DNA of 48,744 nt from Halovivax asiaticus JCM 14624 (GTDB lineage: Archaea; Halobacteriota; Halobacteria; Halobacteriales; Natrialbaceae): NCBI RefSeq assembly GCF_000337515.1, contig NZ_AOIQ01000015.1, forward strand, positions 1 to 48,744. Reading direction: 5' to 3'. Each line of letters begins with the position of its first letter. Within the stretch, counting starts at the first letter, position 1. Made by a program: the position numbers and the translations under genes. The notes under the pieces are model-generated. The model did not search any database. It saw only the letters and a program-made list of their open reading frames with translations, and was not told the origin of the DNA. This document shows positions 24,273-32,661 of the stretch, piece by piece.

Positions 24273-27200
24273 GTGAGTCAGGGACCACGACTGGGTGACC
24301 GCGACCAGGAGGCGGTGTTCGAGACGCTACTCGAGCGTGCCGACGCCTACACTGAGGCGTGGGACCCACGGACGCCCGACGCCGGCCGGGCGCTGGTTCG
24401 GATCTTCTCGCAGTTCGAGGCGGATCTCCGGACCAGACTGGCAGAGGTACCGGAGAAACACCGACTCGCGTTCCTCGACGCGCTCGATTTCGACCGGCGG
24501 CCGCCCCAGGCCGCACGCGTCCCCCTCACGTTTCAGGTATCGACCGATCTGGATCGGAACGTGGCGATTCCGGCGGGGACGCAGGCGGTCGCCGAGACGG
24601 GGTCGGGGGAGCCGCAGGTGTTCGAACTGCCCCAGGAGGGCGGCTTCGAGGCGACCGGCGCGAGGCTCGCCGACCTCGTCGCCGTCGACCCCTCGACGGA
24701 TCGGATCGTCGCACACGACGAACTCGTCGACGACGATGGTCCCGTCACGCTCTTCGACGGGGAGAATCGGCAGGCGCACGTCCTCTATCTCGGGAGCGAC
24801 GCTGCGCTCACGCTCGATTCGGGGTCGTCGTTCACGCTCTCGCTGACGACCGCGGACGACGCCGATCGGGTATTCGACGCAGTCGAGTGGGAGTACTACG
24901 GTGTCGATTCCGACGGCGACGAGGGCTGGCACCCGCTCACCGAGTCCACGGAGGGCGAGTGGGCCGACGAGGACGTCGGCGTCGAACGCTTACAGGAGCG
25001 ACTTCAGTCGCGATCGGCGACGGGTGATCGGTTCGAGGCGACTGACAGCCGCCACGCCGCCCGGACCTTTCGGTTGCCGGGGTCGACCGTCGAACACACC
25101 GTCGCCGGGACCACGAGCCGGTGGATTCGCTGTCGCCGGCGTGAGGCGTCGCGATCGCTCTCGGCGACGATTCGGTCGCTTGCGATCCACGTCGGCTGTC
25201 CCGACGGACGCGAACCGGATCAGTTGCTGTCGAACGACGTGCCGCTGTCGCCGACGGAGACGCTTCGGCCGTTCGGACGGATGCCCCATCCGCCGGCGAC
25301 GTTCTACGTCTCGTGTGAAGAAGCGTTCACGAAACCCGGCGGTGTCGTCGAACTCGAGTTCGTCCCACCATCGGACGGTGACGGCGCTGTGTCGGCGACC
25401 GATACGGGCGGAGCCGACAACGACGCCGGGCTGGCAGCCGGCGGCGTCGTCGGCGGACCGCCACACCTCTCCTGGGAGTACTGGAACGGCGACGGCTGGA
25501 CGCGACTGACGTCGGTGACCGACGAGACGGACGCGCTGACGACGGGCGGGCGCGTCAGTTTCGACGTACCCGACGATATCGAGCCGACGACCGTCTCGGG
25601 CCACGAGAACGTCTGGATACGCAGCCGGCTCGTCAGCGGCTCGTACGGCCAGCCGCAGTTCGACGTCACCGACGACGGCGAGCGCGGACGGCGTGTTTCC
25701 GACGCGGACGAGCCGGTCTTCGAGGAGTTGGTGGTCCACTACGACCGCGGCGAGCGCCCGTTCGAGGCGGTGTTTCGACACAACAACGCTTCGTACAGCG
25801 AGGATCTCGCTCCCCGCGACGGCTCGTTCGCCGCGTTCCGTGATCTGGCCGACGAGACGCAGACGGTTTACGTCGGCTTCGACGAACCGCTGCGAGACGG
25901 TCCCCTGTCGCTGTTCGTCCCGGTCGAGGACGCTCCGTACCCGCCCTCGTTCGACACCGCCGTCCAGTGGGAGTACTGTCCCGATCCGGCCAGCGGCGAG
26001 TGGGAACCGCTCGATGTCGTCGACCGGACCGCTGGCCTCACCGAGCGCGGGATGGTCACGTTCACGCTCCCGACCCCGACCCGGCCACTGTCGCTGTTCG
26101 GCCGGGAGCGCCACTGGATCCGCGCTCGCGTGACCAAAGACGAGTTCGACCTCTCGGCCGGTTCGATGGCGAACGCCTCGACGTCGCCAGCTTCCGACGA
26201 GGCGACTGCGGCGTCGGATCGGACGGCACCGCCGCCCGTTCTCGACGGCCTCTACAACAACACGGGGTGGGCGTACAACACGACGACGATCGAAGACGAA
26301 ATCCTCGGTTCGAGCGACGGCTCACACGAGCAGTCCTTCGGGTGCTCGCACGCGCCGCTGATCGACGTCGACGTGTGGGTGGACGAACACGCGACGCTTT
26401 CGGCCGGGGAGCGCCGACGGTTGCGCGAGACCCGTCCAGCCGACGTCGATCCCGAGTACGACGCACGCGGGGAGTGCAGCGCCTTCTGGGTTCGCTGGCA
26501 GGCCGTCGAGGACTTCCTCGATTCGGGGCCGATGGACCGGCACTACGTTTCCAATCGAACGCTCGGCGTGATCCAGTTTGGCGACGGCGACGCCGGTGCG
26601 ATCCCGCCGAGTGGCACCGACAACGTCCGGGCGACGTTCACGACCGGTGGTGGCCAGGATGGGACGGTCGAGGCCGGCGCGGTGACGACGCTCAACAGTT
26701 CGATCGCCCTCGTCGAATCCGTCACGAATCCGATGGCGGCCGACGGTGGCGCCGACACCGAGTCGACGGCGACGCTCGTCTCCCGGGCGACGAACCGACT
26801 CAAACATCGCGGGCGCGCCGTCACGCCGAGCGATTACGAGCAGGTGGCGATGGCGACGTTCCCGGAACTCGCGGTCGTCTCGTGTGATCCGTCGCTCGAT
26901 CGCCGAGCGGGCGAGTCCCGGGTGACGGTCCTGATCGTCCCGCAGACCGACCGGGAGAAGCCGGTTCCCTCCGTCGCACTCAAACACCGCGTTCGCGAGG
27001 CGCTCTACGACCGGGCACCCGCGTCGGTCGCGGCGGACGACGGTGCCGATATCGTCGTTCGTGGACCCGGCTACTGCGAGGTGTCGGTCGAGGCGACGGT
27101 CGAGGCGACGGGGGTCAAGAGCGTCTCACAGCTCAAGCGAACGATCTCGTCACGACTCGACGCCTACCTCCACCCGCTGTCGGGCAACGACGGGGACGGA

Positions 27201-27416
27201 TGGCCGTTCGGCGAGTTACCGGAACCACAGGTACTCGCCGACATCGTGGCCGACGTGGAGGCTGTCGCGGACGTCCTCGCGTTCGACGTGACGCTCTCCG
27301 GGTCCGGTGACCGTCGAACCCTCTCGCGTCACGACGAGCACCGATCGCTCCCCCGGGATACGCTCCCGTGCAGTGGGTCGCACGACCTGACGGTCACGAT
27401 GGAGGTGGACCGATGA
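24273..27416 (+). CDS. baseplate J-like protein (large, Pvc11-type)
   Basis: A 1047-aa baseplate wedge protein, starting with GTG. The N-terminus is a conserved helix block (ALVRIFSQFEADLRTRLAEVPEKHRLAFLDAL) followed by a long region of irregular beta repeats (WEYYGVDSDGDEGWHPL, SWEYWNGDGWTRLT, WEYCPDPASGEWEPL), the insertion typical of CIS J proteins. The J core lies near residues 768-900: FGDGDAGAIPPSGTDN, TTGGGQDGTVEAGAVTT, RGRAVTPSDYEQVAM and TVLIVPQTDR. The C-terminal part has the DAYLHPLSGNDGDGWPFGELP motif that is repeated in the second J gene. It assembles the wedges around the hub. The stop codon overlaps the next small ORF by ATGA (27413-27416). Confidence 0.87.
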   Translation: MSQGPRLGDRDQEAVFETLLERADAYTEAWDPRTPDAGRALVRIFSQFEADLRTRLAEVPEKHRLAFLDALDFDRRPPQAARVPLTFQVSTDLDRNVAIPAGTQAVAETGSGEPQVFELPQEGGFEATGARLADLVAVDPSTDRIVAHDELVDDDGPVTLFDGENRQAHVLYLGSDAALTLDSGSSFTLSLTTADDADRVFDAVEWEYYGVDSDGDEGWHPLTESTEGEWADEDVGVERLQERLQSRSATGDRFEATDSRHAARTFRLPGSTVEHTVAGTTSRWIRCRRREASRSLSATIRSLAIHVGCPDGREPDQLLSNDVPLSPTETLRPFGRMPHPPATFYVSCEEAFTKPGGVVELEFVPPSDGDGAVSATDTGGADNDAGLAAGGVVGGPPHLSWEYWNGDGWTRLTSVTDETDALTTGGRVSFDVPDDIEPTTVSGHENVWIRSRLVSGSYGQPQFDVTDDGERGRRVSDADEPVFEELVVHYDRGERPFEAVFRHNNASYSEDLAPRDGSFAAFRDLADETQTVYVGFDEPLRDGPLSLFVPVEDAPYPPSFDTAVQWEYCPDPASGEWEPLDVVDRTAGLTERGMVTFTLPTPTRPLSLFGRERHWIRARVTKDEFDLSAGSMANASTSPASDEATAASDRTAPPPVLDGLYNNTGWAYNTTTIEDEILGSSDGSHEQSFGCSHAPLIDVDVWVDEHATLSAGERRRLRETRPADVDPEYDARGECSAFWVRWQAVEDFLDSGPMDRHYVSNRTLGVIQFGDGDAGAIPPSGTDNVRATFTTGGGQDGTVEAGAVTTLNSSIALVESVTNPMAADGGADTESTATLVSRATNRLKHRGRAVTPSDYEQVAMATFPELAVVSCDPSLDRRAGESRVTVLIVPQTDREKPVPSVALKHRVREALYDRAPASVAADDGADIVVRGPGYCEVSVEATVEATGVKSVSQLKRTISSRLDAYLHPLSGNDGDGWPFGELPEPQVLADIVADVEAVADVLAFDVTLSGSGDRRTLSRHDEHRSLPRDTLPCSGSHDLTVTMEVDR

Positions 27417-27634
27417 GCGACCGGTCGATCGCTCACCGAGGGCGACGACTGTCGGCGTCGTTGGCTGCTGACGTGCCGTCATCAGTATCGATTGCTACCG
27501 ACGTGCCGTCGGTGTCGATGGCCGTCGACACACCGTCGGTGCCGGTAGCCGCCGATATGCTGGCGTGTTATCGATACCTGCCGGCACCGGCTCGCACGAG
27601 TGCCGACACGGAGGTGCCAGTCACATGGGAATAG
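27413..27634 (+). CDS. small repeat-bearing ORF between the two baseplate J genes
   Basis: A 73-aa ORF overlapping its upstream neighbour by 4 bp and the downstream start by 10 bp. That double overlap is the main argument that it is translated. The middle consists of three imperfect 9-10-residue repeats (AADVPSSVSI, ATDVPSVSM, AVDTPSVPV; bases 27464-27547) followed by an AADM start of a fourth. The N-terminus is basic (HRGRRLSAS), the C-terminus Pro/Ala/Thr-rich. No family recognised. It might be a structural linker or a remnant expanded by slippage of the 27-30-bp unit. Confidence 0.45.
   Translation: MSDRSIAHRGRRLSASLAADVPSSVSIATDVPSVSMAVDTPSVPVAADMLACYRYLPAPARTSADTEVPVTWE
27464..27550 (+). 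repeat. imperfect 27-30-bp tandem repeat
   Basis: Three tandem units (27464-27493, 27494-27520, 27521-27547) share the core GACGTGCCGTC or its variant GACACACCGTC, each encoding A-x-D-x-P-S-V. Unit lengths stay multiples of three, so the reading frame is kept. Confidence 0.6.
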
Positions 27635-29583
27635 ATGTCCCGACGCTCGACGATCAAACGTACGAGGACTTGCTCGAGCAGGCGAAGAAACTGATCCCCG
27701 CGTACGAAGCTGAGTGGACGGATTTCAACCCACACGATCCGGGGATCACGATCCTCGAAGTGCTCGCGTGGGTGACTGAGACGCACAGCTATCAGCTCGA
27801 CCAGGTGACCGATGCCCACCGGGAGAAGTACCTTCGGCTCCTCGGGCACGAACGCCGACCGCAGACGGCTGCGTCCGCGCCGCTGTCGATCGACCCACCG
27901 GAGTCGACCGTCGGGACGCGAATTCCGGCCGGAACCGGACTCGCCGTCGCGGACGGCGCCGACGAGAGCTATCGGTTCGAGACCGACCACGACGTCGTGC
28001 TCTCGGGGGCCGAGATCGATCGCGTCGCCACCGTCGATGGCACGGGCGAGACGGACCACACCGAGGCGAATCGAACGAGTGGCATGTTTTACCGACCGTT
28101 CGGTGACGACGTCTGCGCCGACGATGCGCTCTTTCTCGGCTTCGACGGCGACCCGTTCGCTGGCACGGACGCGCTCACGCTCGTCGTCGACTATCACGAC
28201 GACGATCTGCCCGATCCAGCCCCGGGCGACGCCCTCGCCGACGAGCCATCCTTCTCGCCGACGGTCGACCTCTCGTGGGCGTATCGTGGTCCCGAGATGG
28301 ACTCCTGGGAGCCCCTGTCGATCGCCGTCGACGAGACCACCGCGCTGTACGACGGTGGAGTGATCGAACTCGCCCGCCCGACGGCGTCGCAACCAGCGCC
28401 GGGACGGGACCACGCGCTCTCCGACGCGGCGGACGACCGCGGCTGGCTCCGCTGTCGCGTCGAGACGCCGGGATACGAGTTTCCGCCACAGCTAGACGGT
28501 GTCCGAACGAACGTCGTCACCGCGAGCCACCGGGCGCGCGTCGCGGACGAATCGCTCCGCCCGGTGACGGTTCCCGGCTCCGGTGGCACCGAGGAGACGC
28601 TCGGACTCGACGGACAGACCTACGCGTTCCCCGACGAGAACCTGTTCGCCGCGACGGTCAGCGTCGACGGCGAGCGATTCATCGAGGTCCCCGACTTCGA
28701 CGCCTCCGGGCCCGACGATCCACACTACGTCCTCGACCGATCCCGCGGTCGCGTGACGTTCGGTGACGGGCGTTCCGGACGGGTTCCCCCGGCGAACGCG
28801 ACGATCTCGGCGTCGTACGTCTACGGCGGCGGCGAGGCGGGGAACGTGTCGCCGGGTGCGGTCTGGCGCTTCGCCGACCCGATGCCCGACGGCATCGCCG
28901 GGACATCGCTCGCCACCGCCGAGGGTGGTGTCTCCCCACTTTCCGGGGCGACGGGCGGGACGGACGCCGAGTCGGTCGAGGCGGCCATGCGCCGGGCGCG
29001 GCGTGATCTCAGACGCCCCTATCGTGCCGTCACGGCCGACGACGTTCGCTCGGTGGCCGCACGGACGCCCGGCTTGCGAATCGCCCGGACGGCCGTGCTC
29101 GTCGGTGATCCGATCACCGTCGTCGTCGTTCCGTACGCGCCGCCCGACGTGGGCCGGCCGGTTCCCAGCGACGGGTTCGTCCGGGCCGTCCAGTCACACG
29201 TCGGCGAGCGGACGCTGTTGACCGACCGCGTCTCCGTTCGGGGGCCGCGCTACGTCGGACTGGAACTCTCCGTGACGGGCCGGACCCGTCCGGGATACAC
29301 GGCGCGCAATCACGAGACCGCCGTCGCGGAGGCGATCGAATCGTACGTGCACCCGCTCACGGGCGCCGGCGGGGACGGCTGGCCGTTCGGCCAGCCGTTA
29401 CAGGGGACGCGTCTCGTCGAACGACTCACCGATCTGGAGGCGATCGATCACGTCTCGGACCTCTCGATCACCGCCCACGGGGGGACGATGGTCGACGAAC
29501 ACACGGTCGAGATCGGCGACGCGGCGCTGTTCGCCGTCGATTCGGTGACGGTCGACTTACACGGGACGGGTGGGGTGAACTGA
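27625..29583 (+). CDS. second baseplate J-like assembly protein (Pvc12-type)
   Basis: A 652-aa protein starting with the signature of putative baseplate assembly proteins: MGIDVPTLDDQTYEDLLEQA, then WTDFNPHDPGITILEVLAWVTETHSYQLDQ and the REKYLRLLGHERRPQ helix. The J core is near residues 378-480: FGDGRSGRVPPANATI, SYVYGGGEAGNVSPGAVW and RPYRAVTADDVRSVA. The C-terminal SYVHPLTGAGGDGWPFGQPL motif parallels the first J protein, so the two are paralogues of the wedge. The start at 27625 is chosen because the conserved N-terminus begins there. It ends 1 nt before the next gene. Confidence 0.88.
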   Translation: MGIDVPTLDDQTYEDLLEQAKKLIPAYEAEWTDFNPHDPGITILEVLAWVTETHSYQLDQVTDAHREKYLRLLGHERRPQTAASAPLSIDPPESTVGTRIPAGTGLAVADGADESYRFETDHDVVLSGAEIDRVATVDGTGETDHTEANRTSGMFYRPFGDDVCADDALFLGFDGDPFAGTDALTLVVDYHDDDLPDPAPGDALADEPSFSPTVDLSWAYRGPEMDSWEPLSIAVDETTALYDGGVIELARPTASQPAPGRDHALSDAADDRGWLRCRVETPGYEFPPQLDGVRTNVVTASHRARVADESLRPVTVPGSGGTEETLGLDGQTYAFPDENLFAATVSVDGERFIEVPDFDASGPDDPHYVLDRSRGRVTFGDGRSGRVPPANATISASYVYGGGEAGNVSPGAVWRFADPMPDGIAGTSLATAEGGVSPLSGATGGTDAESVEAAMRRARRDLRRPYRAVTADDVRSVAARTPGLRIARTAVLVGDPITVVVVPYAPPDVGRPVPSDGFVRAVQSHVGERTLLTDRVSVRGPRYVGLELSVTGRTRPGYTARNHETAVAEAIESYVHPLTGAGGDGWPFGQPLQGTRLVERLTDLEAIDHVSDLSITAHGGTMVDEHTVEIGDAALFAVDSVTVDLHGTGGVN

Positions 29584-29584
29584 G

Positions 29585-31774
29585 ATGGAGTACTCGTACT
29601 CGACGGCGACGAGTGAGGCCGACTGGAACGAGTGGGTGAAACGCAACGTCGCCGTCGTCGACGGCGGCCTGTCGATCGCGCGAACGACCTCGATCCGCGA
29701 GTCCGATCTCGGCGTGTCGGTCGTCGATCACGCCGTCGATCCGACCGGCGTCCTTTACACGCTCGACGACTCGGGGGCGCTGTATCGCTACGATCCCGCG
29801 ACTGACCTGCATCAGCGGCTGATAGAGGGCTCGGAGTCCTCGATCGATCGACCCTGTGCGGTGTGTGCGAGTGAGAACCGCGTCTACGTTGCCGACGCCG
29901 CCGACGGCTCGATCGTCACGCTCTCGCCGCGATTGCAGCGGGAACTCGGTCAGCTTCCCTGTGAGGCGGCGGACCCACGAACGCTCCGGTACGCGGACGG
30001 CGTCGTCTACGTCGTCGACGGTGACGATCGGCTCGTAACCGTCGGCGGCGAGGCGGAACTGACCGTCGACTGGTGGCTGCAGTCGCCGATCGACCTCGCG
30101 GTCTGTGCTGGCCGGATGTACGTCCTCGACGAGACGAGTGACGGACGGACGATTCGTGCGTTCGACGCCGAGGAAGAGCGTCGTGAGGGCCTGTATCCGC
30201 TCTCGACTGGTGCGTTCGTCACCGAGGACGCCTCGTTCACACCGACGGCGATCGCCGTTCCGTCAGGGAGGCTCGTCGTCGCCGGAACGTTCGACGACCG
30301 GGATGGACACGGGCTCTTCGAGTGGGACCCCGACCAGGAACGGTTCACGCTCCGTCACGAGCTCGCGCGGCCGTGTGTCGACCTCGTCGGCCAACCCACC
30401 GACGAGCACAGCCGGCGGGTCTTCTACGCGCTCCTGGGCGAGGAGCGGGCGAGTTACGCGCTCCAGGAGGTCGGCGAGTACGCTCGGCACCCGAAACGCG
30501 ATCGCCACGTTGGCGTGGCGTTTCACCGCTTCGATGCCGGACGGGCCGCCGTCGAGTGGCACCGCATCGCGCTCGACATCGCCCGTGCCTCGGCGAGTAC
30601 GCAGGTCAGACTCCGCTACGTCGCGACCGACGAGGCGGCGATCGGCTCGTTCGACGCCGAGGGCCTTGGCACTGAGGGGCTCGATCCGAGTGCGATCGAG
30701 GCGCTCCGGGAGAGCGGCGTCGACTCGCTGTGGGCGCTCGCGACGGCAGCGCCGACCGACCTCGCCGAGCGATCCGACCGGTTCGACGTCTCGACGATCC
30801 GGTCGTGGTGTGAGGCCGCAGGTGAGACGCTCGCCGACCACGCCGACGACCGCTGGACACTCGTCGAGACGATCGATCCCGAGGAGACGCTGTTGCGGGA
30901 TGCGACTGGGCGATACCTCTACGTGGCCGTCGAACTCGTCGGGACGCCGACGGCGGCGCCGCTGGTCGATTCAGTGATGGCGTACTGTCCACGCCAGTCG
31001 TACCTCCGGTACCTGCCCGAGGTGTACCAGGAAGACGACCGGTCGGCGACCTTCCTGGAACGGTTTCTCTCGGTCTTCGAGACCTCGTTCGTCGAGATCG
31101 AGCGCGAGATCGAGGGGTTCAGCCGGTACATGGATCCGGGCGGGGTGCCGAGCGAGTCGCTCGAGTGGATCGAAACCTGGCTGGCTGCGGACGACTACCG
31201 GTCCTGGCCGGAGAGCGCGCGACGGGAACTCCTCGCCAGGGCGCCCGAACTCTACCGGAAGCGGGGGACGAAGGCCGGCCTGCGCGCGATGCTCGAACTG
31301 TACCTCTCTCATACCACCGACGAGGGGCGGTCCGGCCCCGAGCGAACCACGGCGGAGCGAGCTGACCGTTCTCGGCTACTGGACGCGACCGGAACCGAGA
31401 GCGACGCCTCCTCGCTCTCGTCGGGTCGCGCCATCGACCAGCGACTGTTCTTCCTCGAACCGGGTGACTTAGACTGCATCGAGAACGAGGCGGCCAGAGC
31501 CCAGTTCGCCTCCCTGTTGCCAGGGCCGCGGTCGTTCGCACTCTGCTGTGGGCCGTTCGACTCGGCGGAACAACGGGAGGCCGTCGAACACATCGTCGAG
31601 ACAGAGACGCCGGCCCACGTCACCGCGCAGGTGCTCCCCATCGAAGACGAGTTCACGCTCGGCGTCGACACGTTCCTCGGTGTCAACAGTGCGCTCCGTC
31701 CGCGGGCGTTCGCCATGGGCGAGGCCGCACTCGGCGAGGACACCGTCCTCGGTCCGGGACGGACGACCGAGTGA
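29585..31774 (+). CDS. phage tail protein I-like (gpI/Pvc13-region) protein with N-terminal beta-propeller-like region
   Basis: A 729-aa protein in two parts. Residues about 35-330 show repeated propeller-like blades: GVLYTLDDSGALYRYD, NRVYVADAADGSIVTL, GVVYVVDGDDRLVTVG and GRMYVLDE. From about residue 471 it matches tail protein I of P2-like and CIS baseplates: SYLRYLPEVYQEDDRSATFLERFLSVFETSF, SLEWIETWLAADDYRSWPESARRELLARAPELYRKRGTKAGLRAML. The last 100 residues carry a Ser/Thr/Arg linker and an acid domain ending in FLGVNSALRPRAFAMGEA. The N-terminal part may reach out to bind a surface or a fibre. This is the last intact gene of the block; the next feature is a pseudogene. Confidence 0.85.
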   Translation: MEYSYSTATSEADWNEWVKRNVAVVDGGLSIARTTSIRESDLGVSVVDHAVDPTGVLYTLDDSGALYRYDPATDLHQRLIEGSESSIDRPCAVCASENRVYVADAADGSIVTLSPRLQRELGQLPCEAADPRTLRYADGVVYVVDGDDRLVTVGGEAELTVDWWLQSPIDLAVCAGRMYVLDETSDGRTIRAFDAEEERREGLYPLSTGAFVTEDASFTPTAIAVPSGRLVVAGTFDDRDGHGLFEWDPDQERFTLRHELARPCVDLVGQPTDEHSRRVFYALLGEERASYALQEVGEYARHPKRDRHVGVAFHRFDAGRAAVEWHRIALDIARASASTQVRLRYVATDEAAIGSFDAEGLGTEGLDPSAIEALRESGVDSLWALATAAPTDLAERSDRFDVSTIRSWCEAAGETLADHADDRWTLVETIDPEETLLRDATGRYLYVAVELVGTPTAAPLVDSVMAYCPRQSYLRYLPEVYQEDDRSATFLERFLSVFETSFVEIEREIEGFSRYMDPGGVPSESLEWIETWLAADDYRSWPESARRELLARAPELYRKRGTKAGLRAMLELYLSHTTDEGRSGPERTTAERADRSRLLDATGTESDASSLSSGRAIDQRLFFLEPGDLDCIENEAARAQFASLLPGPRSFALCCGPFDSAEQREAVEHIVETETPAHVTAQVLPIEDEFTLGVDTFLGVNSALRPRAFAMGEAALGEDTVLGPGRTTE

Positions 31775-31896
31775 GAGAACTGTCGGCCGTCGTTGTGACT
31801 CGCGGATTTGATCGAACCAGTACCGTACCAGCGTTCGCCCGCCAGTGACTATTCGAACGCGTTCCATCCGCTCGGCGCCGATTCGAGTCCGCGGAC

Positions 31897-32341
31897 CCGA
31901 CACTCTCGCGTCCCGTCGTTGCGTTCCCTGAGTTCGACGACGCGGTCGACGACGAGATCGTTGCATACGCGGTCGACGAGGTTCTCAGCACGGTCGAGGC
32001 GGATACCGGTGACCAGCGGTGGGTCGAGGAATTCGACGCGGCGCTGTCGACACCGCCCCTGATCGAGGATCACGTCGTCTCCGGGACGGCCGATGGAGCC
32101 GTCCTCGCCGTCGACTCGTCGGGGATCTCGACTGGCGGAAACAGGTCGCGGACGGTGCCGTGACAGCGCTCGCCGCAGCCGGGGACGGTTGTTTGTCGGA
32201 ACCGAATCGGGCGTCGTCCCCCTCGACGCCGACAGCGGCGACGAGGTCACCCGATCGACGATTTCCGATGCGGTGCGGGCCCTCGCGGTCGGCGCCGACA
32301 AGTGCTATGCGATCGCGATGTCCGTGTTTGTACGAGAATAG
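31897..32341 (+). pseudogene. frameshifted PQQ-like beta-propeller remnant
   Basis: Joining three frames gives a coherent propeller sequence. Frame 1 (31897 to about 32123) reads VEADTGDQRWVEEFDAALST then VVSGTADGAVLAVDS. Frame 2 (about 32124-32183) gives DLDWRKQVADGAVTALAAAGDG. Frame 3 (about 32184-32341) gives LFVGTESGVVPLDADSGDEV and a TAG stop at 32339-32341. These are typical PQQ-repeat blades (GTADGxVxAVD, EADTGDxRW). At least two frameshifts and no good start show that it is broken. It directly follows the CIS block in the same direction, so it may be what is left of a fibre or adhesin gene, or of a duplicated propeller from the preceding gene. A sequencing error cannot be excluded but would need two events. 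Confidence 0.65.
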
Positions 32342-32418
32342 CGAGACCAATTTGGAGACAACGGCGATTGAGCGACGATCTGTGTCCCAGTGTCGCCGAG
32401 TGAGTGGTTCGGAGAAGG

Positions 32419-32659
32419 CGCGGCTCTATGCGAACGAAGTGAGCGAGAGCCGCGGGAAGATGAGCGGTATAACCGCGATCCGAACGAAGGGGTTCACCGC
32501 GAGTGAACGGAGTGAACGAGCGGGCCGACGACTGACCCAGAGACGTCGCGAAGCGACGTCGGCGGGGAAGGAGGAGTGCTTTTGATCGACCTTTTACCGA
32601 GCGTCGGCGCGCCGTGCGGCGAAGCCGCCGGCGCGAAATGAGCGTAGCGTAAAAGGTCG
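32419..32659. repeat. array of perfect hairpins between injection-system block and thermosome
   Basis: No gene is seen here. Perfect inverted repeats occur at 32419-32427/32446-32454 (CGCGGCTCT/AGAGCCGCG), 32464-32476 (GCGGT-ATA-ACCGC), 32492-32497/32503-32508 (GTTCAC/GTGAAC), 32542-32560 (GACGTCGC-GAA-GCGACGTC), 32608-32614/32629-32635 (CGCGCCG/CGGCGCG, enclosing GCGGC-GAA-GCCGC) and the outermost 32587-32597/32649-32659 (CGACCTTTTAC/GTAAAAGGTCG). The outer pair ends 3 bp from the thermosome stop codon and can serve as its transcription terminator. Haloarchaeal genomes carry such short palindromes with GAA loops; this density is notable. Confidence 0.7.
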
Positions 32660-32661
32660 TT

